From Dichomitus squalens LYAD-421 SS1 (Eukaryota; Basidiomycota; Agaricomycetes; Polyporales; Polyporaceae), in assembly GCF_000275845.1 (NCBI RefSeq), contig NW_006766958.1, forward strand, positions 74,164 to 117,211: DNA of 43,048 nucleotides, written 5' to 3'. Position numbers and translations under genes: made by a program. Below, piece after piece: positions 19,257 to 30,494 of this stretch. Position 1 is the stretch's first letter. Each line of letters starts with the position of its first letter. The notes under the pieces were generated by a model. That model had not been told where the DNA came from and ran no database searches. It was given only the letters and a program-made list of their open reading frames with translations.

Positions 19257-21884
19257 TCATGACTTCGATCTCGTGGCGACAGGTAAGCTGCGAGCTTGAC
19301 TGCGGGCACGGCGCATCGAGGTACGGGCCCCAGCTGGGAAGGCCGGCTCGGGGCGGCTCTCTTTTGCCGCTTCCTGGGAGGCGCAGGTTCTGCAGCTTGA
19401 GGTGGTTCGTCTGGCACTATAGGCTTCACAACGGGCGATAGCGGTTGCGCGGGTAGTATCCGATCGTCCTCTGGCCAAGAAGCGTCGCGGAGAACGCTGC
19501 AGTAACTCGAGCATGAAAGTGTGATCCGCGACCTTGGCAGCAAGCTCCCACTCTTCGACAGACAGGGTCTCATCGTCATAAGGCGTCCATTCAGCGAGCT
19601 CTTTCTGGACCTCCTCTCGCAAAGCTATTGCGCTTTCCGTCAGCTTGCGACTCCTCTTGGGTACGATAGGGATTTCGTGGGCAGACGGAGACCTCGGAGG
19701 TTCAGGAATTTCAGGGACCGGCGAGGGAACGGTCGCCTTCATGATCTCGTAGCTCAAGACCTTGCAGCGCGCTTTGAAGCAGGGGAGCAGCGTGGAGAAG
19801 ACGCCGTCTACGGGACTGTCGAAAATTAGAGGTCTTTGTGGAGGCAAAGTCCGTAGCTTTCCGGTAACTTCCATTGTGATCGACTTCTGCCCGCACGTAA
19901 ATCCGTGATCTGGACCTGAGTACAGGTGAAAGTAGTTGTCGATCCACGACGTACGATCCTTGCATGTAGAACGGAGGAAGCATCCGCAGAAGTAGAGAAG
20001 CACGTGGTAAAAGGACTCGAGCTCGTCCACAATTGTGACCGAGTGCGACGGGCGCTGGAGTGCGTTCACCGACATGAATTGATAAGTCCCCTGAAGCCCA
20101 TTGTAAGCCTTGGTGGTGACTGGGAAGAACAATTGGGACATACCATGCGAATAGCTTGAGCTGTCCTGGACCCCGCATCACCGTCGACTGGCTTTGACAT
20201 TTCCCAGTCACTTAGAATCCCGGTGTATGGCGACGGATGGACTCGTGTTCTCGGATCCACGTGTGGTCCTCGAGAGGATGAGCAGATTCCCACTGCTGAT
20301 GTCACGGTGGAGCAACCGCGTTTTGGGTTGGTTGCGGCCTGGACATGAGCTTTGAGAATGTTTCAGTCCAAGAAGCGTGCCACGCGAACTAATGAAACTC
20401 ACCACGCAAACAGTCTGACGTGATGGATACAAGCTGACGGCTGTTCTTGAACCGTCTCAAAGGAATACATACCTCTTCGACCACGATTCGGTAGTGCCTA
20501 TGTTGGGAAAGGGGATCATTTGAACCGATAGTCACGTCGGAACTTCGTTCTCCACCGATGTGGTGGCCTGCGTGATCGCCGTCTGCATCAGCCTCCCGCT
20601 TTCGCTTCCTGCTCCCAGGAGTCCCCGAGGTGGGATGAGTATGAGACGGTGGAGATAACGTTGGAACAGGTCCTGCTGCGTGTGAGGGAGCGGGACGTGG
20701 GTTTCCGATCCAATTACTCGCGATGGTGACCTGATCGCGCACATCTCCATGAGAGAAGAGGGTTGGGATGTTATCAACACCGGCCTCGTTGCGTCGCTGG
20801 AGAATGTCTCCTTCTCGGTCTGCGAACATGTACGACGTACGCCAAGTGTCTTTGAGCCACAGGAAGCGACCCGTCTGGCAGTCCAGGGCGACGTAGCCAC
20901 GCGTTCCGCGACCGAACATGACCTGTGAGACGAACAAGGGTTTCCCCACGAGGTATTTGCGGAAACCTGTGGTGTGCGGTACGACGAGCTTGTAGCGTGG
21001 CCAATCGTCTGCAAGCCATGTACGGAACAGGGAGCATACATACTCGAAAACAGGAGTTTCGTGGGAGGGGACGTTGGGCATCTCACGCGCATTGTGGTCA
21101 ATATCGGTATGTTGTGGAACGGCGGCTGCGTCCATCCACGAAAAGTGGCCTCTACCTGGGCACAGCCGAGTGGCGCTGAGGTCGAACCCGAGCGGCGCAG
21201 CGTCGTCCAGGTGAGAAAATCGCTGGAGGAGATCGCATAGTACCGCCGACTGCCCGTAGTAGTCGAAAGAAGGGGTAGCGATGACTCCTGCATGATCCCA
21301 TCGCAACAAACGAAATTTGCGACCGATGACAAGGAGCATGAAGAGGACGACGCGGTGTTGGACTGCAAAGAGGAGACGGGCAGTGGTGAGAATGTGGTCG
21401 AAGAGCTCCCGTCGTTCGATTGCCACAGCAGAATCTTCTCCGTCAACCTGCACGTTGTCGAAAGGGTCTACACCCCATGAGTGGCTCTTGAACTCGACCG
21501 GTATGCTCTGATCGGCCCACGAAGGTCGACGTCTGCTACGAGGGAAGTAGTGACCACGACAGAACGCCGTATCCATGCTCTGCGCAATAGCGTCTCCGAA
21601 GGAGTTACTTCGCGAAAGGCACGATAATGTGAAACCGGGAACAAGACTAGCTTGGTTGATGGACTTGATCTAACGCCCTACATCAACTAATCGCTAACCG
21701 CCAAGGATGTTGGGAGGCAGCTTACGAAGTGTTCCGAGAGGGCACCAGCTGACATGTCATCAGCATGTCCAAGTGTACTGAACGGATTTCGCGAATGACT
21801 TCTTGTGCGGATGGAAAAGCCGGGAGAGGGGAGGAAGGCATCACGAAACTCGTCGAGGTCGAGTTGAATAGCGTGGTTCGCCAT
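19257..21884 (-). CDS. K2: FunK1-type kinase, frame open but catalytic loop replaced
   Basis: Exons 21726-21884, 20403-21669, 20144-20349 and 19257-20090 join to one open frame of 821 residues with intron phases 0, 1, 0. The N-lobe is normal: GRGTRGYVALDCQTGRFLWL then the VWLKD-position lysine (LWLKDTWR), and a SRKRKRE linker patch. The HRDISSGN loop is encoded only in a shifted frame. A one-base loss at the A-run near 20321-20324 and a one-base gain near 20225-20238 cancel out, so about 30 residues across the catalytic loop read as unrelated Ser/Arg/Pro-rich sequence before YTGILSDWEMSKP resumes. A second pair (loss of 2 near 19495, net loss of 7 near 19340, against K1) scrambles much of the tail before the basic end. 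As read, it cannot be an active kinase. Sequencing error is the main alternative. It is divergent from K3. Confidence 0.8.
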
Positions 21885-22456
21885 GCCAGGTGAGATTGGA
21901 TGTATATGCAGCGTGAAGATGGGTGTCGGAGAAGGCTTGTGCTATGAGTAGAGGAATATGAAAGTCCTTAAGGAAGCGATTCCGCGAAAGGCGGTCAATG
22001 AGGGTGGTCAATGACGGGATGGATGTTTGTGTCGGGGCCCACGCCACCGATATTCGAGTCGGTCGAGATCGACATCCTTTCAATGGGAATGAGCGCCCTA
22101 ATCTCCCCGTCATCGGCAGACAAGCCTGACTCGATACAGATTTTGAAGATAGTATCGAGGGAGAAATTGAGGCCACACCAGTTGGATCGCACCTCTTCGG
22201 CATGATTCAAACTTCGAGCGATGGGCGGCCAGCTTGCGGGCGCTCAATACATAAGCCGGAGCTTGCCGCTGCACCTGAAGTGGTAAGCGAAGTACAAGTT
22301 CAATGTTCGGTGGAGCACTATTGTCCTCTGTTCCCCCACGACATACGTAGCCACCCACGTCTTCTCAACCTATCCTTGCTGTGGCGTTCATTCACTGTAT
22401 CTCACTGTGCATACGCCGGAGCTTCCACCATCTCTCCTATTACACCGCCACTCGCC
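21885..22456. promoter_or_regulatory. Shared divergent promoter region of K2 and K3
   Basis: The 572 bases between the two start codons are the only upstream DNA for both kinases. Short overlapping ORFs on both strands have no recognisable motif. I could not identify a specific factor site. Confidence 0.4.
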
Positions 22457-25083
22457 ATGGCGAACTCAGTGGTTCAGTTGGGCAACGACGAATTCTCGCG
22501 CGCCTTCCTTCGGCCATCACACATCAACGTGCGAGAAAAGCGTGTCTCCCTCGCTCCTTTCTCCTCACTCAAGCACGCACGCAACATGGACGAGACCGAA
22601 ATCTCGCAACTGTTTGTGAGTAGTCGTCCAAACGTGTGTGGCTCGGCTAAGATGTCTACCAGATTTCGGCAGTCAACAGACATCACCTCATACCAGGATC
22701 AGTGCTTGTTCAAAATGCTCACAAGCTGTCTTGCCCCGCTGCCGAAGGGGCACAGCGCGGAATTAGCGCCTCAATCATCCGCTCTCTTCATGTCCCCAGG
22801 CGCGGACAAGCTCATTGGGCAGACCAGAGGGTGCCGGTGTATTTCTTCCCCCGTGTCCCTGATGCGGATCCTTTCGCAGGCGCGGAGAAGAAGAACGATA
22901 ACACCGAGGCTGGACGCGAGCGTAAATGGCGACTCGAGCAAATGTCTGAAGCAGCGGAGCGTCTTTTCTCCGCTCAGCATCGCGTCTTTCTCTTCATGAT
23001 CGTCATCTTCGGGCGGAAATTCAGGCTCATCCGCTGGGATCGTGCAGGAATAATTGCGACACCTCCGACAGACTACTATGAGCAACCTGGCATATTATGC
23101 GACTACCTGCGGCGGCTCTCTCTTCTTGACGACGCCTCCCTCGGATTCGATCCTACCGCTACTCGCGTTCTGAGTCGCGATCCCGACTTCCTCCGCATGG
23201 ATGTCGCCGCAACGCTGAACAACCAGGACCTCGATCACTTCAAATGTCATGCGGAGGAAGGCGAAGTCGGCGGACCCCATGTTTTTCGATACGTACGCTC
23301 AATGTTTCGAGACAGTCTCTCGTCAGACTGGCCGCGCTACAGACTACAGGTGCCAGACGGTGACAGCATGCGCGACTACCTCGTGGGCAAACCCGTGGTT
23401 CATGGCTCTAATGTCTTTGGTCGTGGGACGCGAGGATACGTGGCCTTTGACTGCCGAACTGGTTGTTTCGTATGGCTCAAGGATGTCTGGCGCGCGTCCG
23501 TGATGGTCGCTGAACGGGAGGGCGATGTCCTCCGTGAGCTCAACGAGGCTGGGATCGAGAATGTCCCGACCCTCGTATGTCATGGCGACGTCGGCGACCA
23601 AGCGACTGTTACCGACCTGTGGTGGTCGCGGGGACACACTACAAGCCCGACGTCGCCCTCGTCATCAGCGTCGACGTCACCTTCTTCCACTGGTAGAAAA
23701 CGCAAGAGAGCAGCTAGGCACCACAGCGATAACGGTGTTTCGCGCTTTAGGAGTCGACAGGCCCCTTCTGCAAATGCCAATCCACCTTGTCCTCTGCGAC
23801 GCCACACGCATTATCGCGTCATCGTGAAGGAGATCGCTCTGCCACTCAAGAATTTTCAGCGTGGGAAGCAACTGGCCTCTATCGTTCTCGATTGCCTACG
23901 CGGTAAGATTGCGTTTGTCACGGAGACGTCTTAGCCCTGACGCTTGACATGTTAGCTCACCATCAGGCGGCCACCAATCCCGCGACCATGCGCCTCCATC
24001 GAGACATCAGCGGGGAGAATATTCTCATCTACCCTAGGGTCAGACAGGAGAAGGACGGAAGGGGTCACTCGATAGTCTGGACGGGTCTCCTTATCGATTG
24101 GGAACTCTCCAAGCATGGAGACTCTGAGAATGTGCCGACATCAGAAGGTCGCATGGTGCGTGCACACTTTCTCTTCCGAGTCGTACTTTTACTAGACATC
24201 ACAAACCGCTGTCTAGGGCACCCACGAGTTCATGTCCGTTAATCTGTTGGGGAACTTACATGATCCCGTCAAAATCTCCGACGAGCTAGAGTCATTTTTT
24301 CACGTCCTTGTCTACTATTCCGTCCGTTACCTGCGCTCCAACTGCACCAGTCCCAACTCCTGGCTAGACAACTACTTCTATTTTTGTGGCTTCCCGAACG
24401 CCTACACCGGCGCGCTCAAGTCAGTAGCCATCAAGCAGCACGGGTACCTCAGTACGCTAGTGCCCGAGGGACCTCTGCTCTTCGACAGTCCGATGGACCA
24501 GCTTCTCGGAACCCTCATCAAGAGCTTCAGGGCACACTACAAAATCATGTATCATGAAGCCCTCAATGCCCCTACTCCCTCTTTCGCCTCTTCGTCATCG
24601 TCAGGAACGGAAAGCCAGAAGGCCGCCCGCGCCGCTGCTCTTGCGATCTTTGCCGTCGAGTCGATGGTCCCTGTGACCGTCCTAGAGGATGACCCAGAAT
24701 TTGCAGAGTATGAGGCGAACAAACAACCAATCGTACATCCAGACAAGACGCCCACGGAGGAAGACCGGCAACTAGCGAGTCGTGTCGCGGACCATTCCTT
24801 CGCACTCGACTTCATTTCTCAGTTGCTCCACCGAAATGACTGGCCAGACGACGATCGCATACCCCAATGTCCCGCTCCGCCTCCACCTGCGCACGAACCT
24901 GACGTCGAACCCGACGTTGAGGAACCTGCGCCCCCCACCAAACGTCGTCGCACAACAGGTCCTAAGGAGAAGACAGCGAGTCCTACGCGCGCAGGTACCG
25001 AAGTCCGTCGTACCCGCAGTAGAACGCGCGCTGCTGCTGCTGCTGCTGCCCAAAAAGGCCCTATACGACGTCGTAAGACCTAG
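22457..25083 (+). CDS. K3: FunK1-type protein kinase, apparently intact
   Basis: FunK1 kinases are a fungus-specific family expanded in mushrooms; their substrates are unknown. Exons are 22457-22615, 22663-23902, 23956-24155 and 24217-25083 (introns 47, 53, 61 nt), encoding 821 residues. Seen in order: short N-terminus; WADQRVPVYF; QHRVFLFMIVIFGRKFRLIR near 180; ATP loop GRGTRGYVA with the lysine of VWLKD near 325; PTLVCHGDV; GRKRKR linker patch; HYRVIVKEIALPL; HRDISGEN (HRD codons 23997-24005, near residue 480); DWE near 513; the family block DELESFFHVLVYYSVRYLRS; and a tail with PTKRRR, RRTRSRTR and an alanine run from a GCT repeat. All catalytic residues expected in the family are present, although the usual SGN is SGEN here. 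The 3' acceptor at 22662 was chosen because it keeps the frame and gives the IxAV start of exon 2 seen in paralogues. Confidence 0.88.
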
Positions 25084-25992
25084 GGTGAGAAACAATGGGG
25101 TCGCCTTCCACTGCTCGTATCGACGCTCAAACACCTGTATCATTCATCATTGCGGTACCCTGCTTTCTGACTGCACCACAGCCTACCCTTCGTAAACCAC
25201 ATTGTTCTCACACCGCACGTAGATACCTGACGGACATGTTATCTGCCGTTTCATGTGCTTCTACTGATCGCATATAGTTCCTCCAAATCGGGACCTGCGT
25301 TGTGTATTTGTAGGAATCTCCTCCCGCCCATTTCCTGTGGCTCATGTTGCTGCGTAGTAGATGCCCTTTCTTTACCGTGATGTATACACTGTATGATCAC
25401 GTTACATCTTCGTCCCTCTCCCCCTCGAAGAAGCGGCCACCGATGCTTCGGCCGGGGCCTCTGAGGAATTTTGATCGAGAACGTCCTCCGCCACCTCTTT
25501 GTCGCTATCCGAGTCTAGCAGATCGATCTCGGACTTGCCTTCGTCCCGCGAGTCCTCGAGTGGGGGAAGCTCTGAGTCGTCCGTGTCCCATTCGAGCTCG
25601 TGCTAGCGGTCGTTTAAATGCTTGATGACTTGCACGCGCTGGCAGATGTTGTCGACTGAAGCTGGCGAGCTGTATCTACCAAAGCTAAGTAGTACACGGC
25701 TAGACACCCTTTTGCGCGGCAGAGCAGATTCGTGACCAAGTGCTATGTTCTCTCCCCTCCAGCTCTTTCGAAGCTTGCATCTCACTAGAGATACAGCCCT
25801 GAGATCGTATTCTCTCTGCAAGTACTAAGGGGCAACATGATCTGCTCTTCCGACGTAAGCCTAGCAAGCACTGTACCCGTATACATTGGGGGGAACTAAC
25901 AACTGGCGATGATGCAGAATCAATCTAGATCGAAAGGTACGATAAGGTCCTGATTATCTAGAACAAACAACTTGAATAGCGATGATTGTACA
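25084..25992. other. Spacer between convergent K3 and K4
   Basis: This region lies between the stop codons of two converging kinase genes. It holds the stray copy of the cysteine-module gene described separately and otherwise nothing I can support as a gene. Confidence 0.5.
25437..25660 (-). pseudogene. Stray fragment of the cysteine-module gene
   Basis: The stretch closely matches exon 4 of the gene at 5014-9079, specifically bases about 5966-6190, in the same orientation. On the minus strand it reads HELEWDTDDSELPPLEDS followed by an acidic run, against HELGWNTDDSELTPLEDS in the parent. The Trp codon before it is now TAG. Only about 75 codons of the acidic region are present, without the neighbouring cysteine module or any intron. 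It is a duplicated gene fragment, about 19 kb from its source, with roughly 15-20 percent divergence by eye. Confidence 0.85.
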
Positions 25993-28772
25993 CTATTTCG
26001 AAGCGGCTACGGGCGTGGTCTTGGGCTTGGGAAGGGCCTCAAGGAGTGGGTAGCGACATTGATAGTCCTTCGAGACGCGGTCGGGGACCTTGTCATCTCC
26101 TCTCCAGTCCCGTTCTCTAGAAATAGCATGACTCAATTCCGAGATCATGTACGAGTGGCTAGCAATCTTCTTAGCGAGCTCATAATCGATCGCGGTCGGA
26201 ATGTCGGGTATTAGCTCTCCGGTATTCGAGTCATCGTACTCTTCGCCTTCATCCCCGCTACTGGCGTGTGATGCACCGCTGCCGCCCTCGATGCGCCTGC
26301 GCTTGGAAGGTGGTGGAGTCTGGAAGCGGTCGCCACGTGCAGGGTGTGCGGGATGGTTCGGATGCCTCTCAAGCCATTGCCTCCACACAAGAATCTTGTA
26401 ACGCGCCGAAATGCAGGCAAAGATTGTCTTGATGAAACGGTTCAAACCCTTGCTGGCGAACTTGATGGGTCGAGTCCCACCGTACAAGGGATGGTCGAAG
26501 AGAACGGATTCTGTGTCCTTTTGGGTGACCATCGACCACTTCCGAGTACCGCAGATTATTGTCTCCCCGTGAACACAGAAACAGTCGTAGCATTGCTCCA
26601 GGAAATGAGCAGCCTCGTCGTCCGCGGTGATGGTTGACTTGAGATAACGCACTGCGTAGTACACGACGATGTGGAAGAATGATTCAAGCTCATCCTCTAT
26701 CGTTACTCGCCGTGAAATGTTCATTAGGAGATACGCAGACATGAACTGCCACCGGCCCTATGGAGTTGAAGGTCAGATAATATACTGCCTCGCTGAGGAA
26801 TGACGCACCGTGCGCTCTGGTTGGCGGGCCTTTGGTTGGATGTTGGGCTCGAGGATAGGCTTCGATATTTCCCAATCTGTAAGGAGGCCGCCCCATACCA
26901 AAGAGCGCACACCCTGAGAGGATAGGGTGATCTTGGGGTAGATGACGATGTTCTTATCGCTTATATCTCGGTGCAAGATGCGAACTTTCAATCTCTTGCT
27001 AGTGGCGGCACCAGAGTGGGCTGCAAAGTATGTTTGAGATAACAGTTAGGCATCTCCTACATGGTGAAACTCACCGGCAAGGCAGTCCAATATAACTATT
27101 CCGAGCTGACGTCCGTGCCGGAAGCGGCTGAGCGGTATACCCACCTCTGCGACGGCAACTCGGTAGTGGTTGTGATGCCGTAGATGGCAGCCTTGGGAGT
27201 ATACGACAGGACCGGGAGAGGAGAACTGTAAAACGGGCCTAGGCCGCACCGCTGATTGTAGAGTGCGCATATTGGTTCGGGATGTACTCTTCGTGCTGTC
27301 GGGTCTTCTGCATGATCGTCGAGGGGCTCTACGAAGTGGCGAATGTGCGGCAGCTGAGGACTGAGGAGTGCAGGGCTCTTCAGGCTCGTCATTGCGTTTT
27401 CGCTTTCCCCCTAACGCGTTGTCACCCATATGACTAAGAACGGTGGGCGGGAAATCGGCTACAGGAGGTCGAGGATTCTTGTGCTTCCACCAGTCGGCGG
27501 TGAGAGTGGTCTGATTGCCGATGTCGCCGTGGCAGACAAGTGTGGGTACCCCTGGTATCTTCGCGTGGTTGAGACGGGCAATGATGTCGCCCTCCTTCTC
27601 AATGTCCTCGAACGACACGCGCCACGAGTCCTTCAGCCAGACGAAACGAGCCCCTTCACAGTGCCACGCCACCCAGCACTGCGTGCCACGGCCAGCCATG
27701 CCGGGTGTGACCACTGCGGCCTTTCCAACGAGGAAGTGATCCACCCCGTCGCCTGAAGGGATTTGGAGCTTATATCGCGGCCGGTCCTTGTCCCGAATCG
27801 ACTCCTCAAACATCTTCCGGACGTACTTGTAGTGGAACGACTCGGGAAACGTCTCTCCCTCGAGGATGCGAGGCGTCTCATCCACCTCGTTGACAACGCG
27901 CTGGGCGATGGTGTCCAACTCGTCGAAGTCGTCTCCCTCGAGACGAATGGCCGTAGGATCGATCCCAAGCGCTTCATCGTCCAGATGGGAGATGCGCCAC
28001 AGGAATTCGCAGAGATCGTCAGGATTCTTGTAATAGTCGACAGACGGGGTGACGACCGTGCCAGCCCGATCCCAGCGCAGAAGACGGTAGCGACGTCCCA
28101 TGACCAGAAGCATGATGATAAAGACGCGATGCTGGTGCTGGAAGATCAGCTCGGAGTAGGTGATGACCTGAGCGCGTACGTCCTTGCGCTTCTCCGCCTG
28201 GGATTCGAAGTCGATACCCTTGTCATCGAATGGATCGTAAGTGTCACCCTTCTTCCTGCTCTTGAATTCCGCGGGCACTACCTGAGACGACCAGTGGGGG
28301 CGTCCGTCTGTCGGTGCACCCTGTGAACGGAAGAAGGCAGCGTCGACCTTCTGTCCTGTCACATCCATGTTCTTAGGATCGGGGCGCCTCTCGCTGGTCG
28401 TAAATACCATCTTCGGACAGAGCTTCTTCAAAGCCACGACCTTTTGCTAAGAGACATAAGCTGCGGCAAAGCATCTAACCACGGCAAACTCACGAATTGT
28501 GCAACCACGTCTGTTTCAAGTTCGTTGTCCGCATTGACAAGACTCTCGAAGGGGTTCCTCTTCCGAGGCTTGCGCTTTGGAGCTGTGGAGGGGTAGGGGA
28601 GAAAGGCGTCGAGAAACTCGATGGGGGAGTCTGCCTTCAGAAAAAGGCCTGCCATGTCTTGGGTGGACTTGAGACGATAATTTGGAAGGTCGAGCCCGGC
28701 TAGAGTCAGCCACAAAGTGCTGATCTTGTACGGCTTTGCTGGGGATTCCCCGGGCTGGGGATTGGCAGCCAT
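25993..28772 (-). CDS. K4: FunK1-type protein kinase, long N-terminal form
   Basis: Exons 28494-28772, 27075-28446, 26809-27020 and 25993-26757 (introns 47, 54, 51 nt) encode 875 residues with the cluster's phases 0, 1, 0. Exon 1 is 93 codons, against about 53 in K2, K3, K5 and K6, and resembles K7 (MAANPQ... and a shared EFLDAFLPYPS-type block). Exon 2 shares GQKVDAAFF with K7. The ATP loop reads GRGTQCWVA, so its third glycine is a cysteine; the lysine of VWLKDSWR is kept. The catalytic loop is HRDISDKN (HRD codons 26965-26973), so Asp and Asn are present, and DWE follows. The C-terminus lacks the RRTRS tail of the other copies but has SKRRRIEGG. I chose the ATG at 28772 over 28805 because K7 starts in the same place. 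Confidence 0.87.
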
Positions 28773-30494
28773 GGTGGTCGATAGGGTCAAGGAGGGGAAA
28801 TACACAGCCGCTCATATGAACTGTGGGAAGTCGTGGTTAGGAACACGCATGGGCCGTTTTGATTGTTTGGGGAACTGCTAACAGACGTCATCAACCCGTG
28901 CGCTTTTGGTGAACAATGGGTGACCAGACTTGCGAGACGAGTGGCTCATATGATCCGGGATACAGCTCCTCCGCTTTGATCATTCTAAGACCCTTAGCCC
29001 CAAGCCATGATCGATGCATGATCATCCATTGACAAATGAGTGAGAGCTATATTCGTGTCAGGCCCATGTTTCAGCATGCTCGGAGACCGCATATCAAATT
29101 GGCGGCACTGACTAGAGGCTATTGACGTTTCAAATCCTGGAAAAAGACCGCTTTTTTGAGTTCATAGTGCTGCATGCCTCCGAATATTTCGCGGTGTGTG
29201 ACACGACGTGTCGGTCTGAACTCGTTCGTGGACAGCGTTTGAACGGCTGAGCCACACTATCGGAGTGACCTAGTATTACAATCGCTTTCGATAATAATTG
29301 GAGTTATTACCATGCAAATACAAAGAGGAGATCATGAAGGTGAGCATGGTTGCTGCCTGTAGGCACAATGGTCCGGGGGGGAACGTGAGGCCTAAGCGTC
29401 GGCCCAAGCTCTGAGACATTCCCATTCGATCATGATGCCCGTAAGAGGACATTCACGTAGAGAGAGGCCACACCGCGACAGTTTCCGAAGCGGTGTAGAT
29501 GCGGTACGGAGCTGAAGAGCATTGGGTAGCTATGAATGAGCATGAGGGATACGGTTGCTGATGCGTTGACGATGTTGAGCATCGTCGCCAACCGGTGCCA
29601 CCGTATGACTTGAAACTTGAAGGCGTCTAATTGTTGGCGACAAGCGCTCGATCGAAGGTCTTGAAAAACTTCGGTCACAAATCTCACTGACCCAAAGCGG
29701 AGGCCATCGTGGCGACTTAGCTTGAACAGAAGTTTCTCTAACTCACAGACACCTAAGCTATCAGGGGATTCACAGCGAGAAGGTCTAATGGACTCGCGCT
29801 GACTGGAGGAGCACACTTGAATCTGAGGCGTCCGAGTCAGCTTCAGTGCATGCATAAAGATGCCATGGACAGAAACAGAGACGGTGCGCTCAGGGCCCTC
29901 TTAGAGTCGTCGGTGTTCACGGCAACAGGAAAAACCACGGACTTCTTCGACGAGTCGGAGTCGAGGTCCGCCCCTCTCGTGCCCGGAAGAGGCATTGCGG
30001 ACATCAGATAACTCATCCGCCAGCGCCGCGGATGCTCAAGCACCTTCACGAGAAAACCCAACAAGAAGGGCGGGCGCGACCGTGACTTTGAGCCCCTCCC
30101 CGCGGGTGAGAATACATCCAGATTCGCTCAATTAATGTCAGGGATCCCAGATCCTGACTCGTGAAGAGTGGGGTGGAACGGACAAGAGGCGAGTCAATAT
30201 ATATCTATAAGTTGGCACTCGATGACCCAACTCGATGCGATGAGATGCTACAATAACAGGGGGTCTGGATAAAGGAATATGTTACCGTACCAAGCAAGCG
30301 ATGGAATAAGTTATGATCAAATGTTCTAAGCCACAACGTATGGAGGTAGATTGATGATGGAAGATGGTCTAATGCAGGCGGGGAGGACGGACACAGATGC
30401 GTCAACCTCGGGCCGCAGGAGAGGGTATTGGAATAATACAGCAGGAGCGAAGGCTATTCACCCCCAGAGCTACGTGACAAGATGCGAGCACGCT
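28773..30494. other. Spacer between K4 start and K5 stop
   Basis: I see no supportable gene in 1.7 kb. A minus-strand frame at 29430-29855 (141 codons) and a plus-strand one at 29817-30011 have no recognisable motifs. The stretch near 29270-29330 is AT-rich. Confidence 0.45.

Noticed and set aside
21841..22210. Minus-strand ORFs between K2 and K3
   Set aside because: They overlap the K2 first exon or the promoter in other frames, and carry no motif.
29430..29855. 141-codon minus-strand ORF between K4 and K5
   Set aside because: I briefly considered a histone-like fold but no conserved segment aligns. It has no intron signals or motifs.
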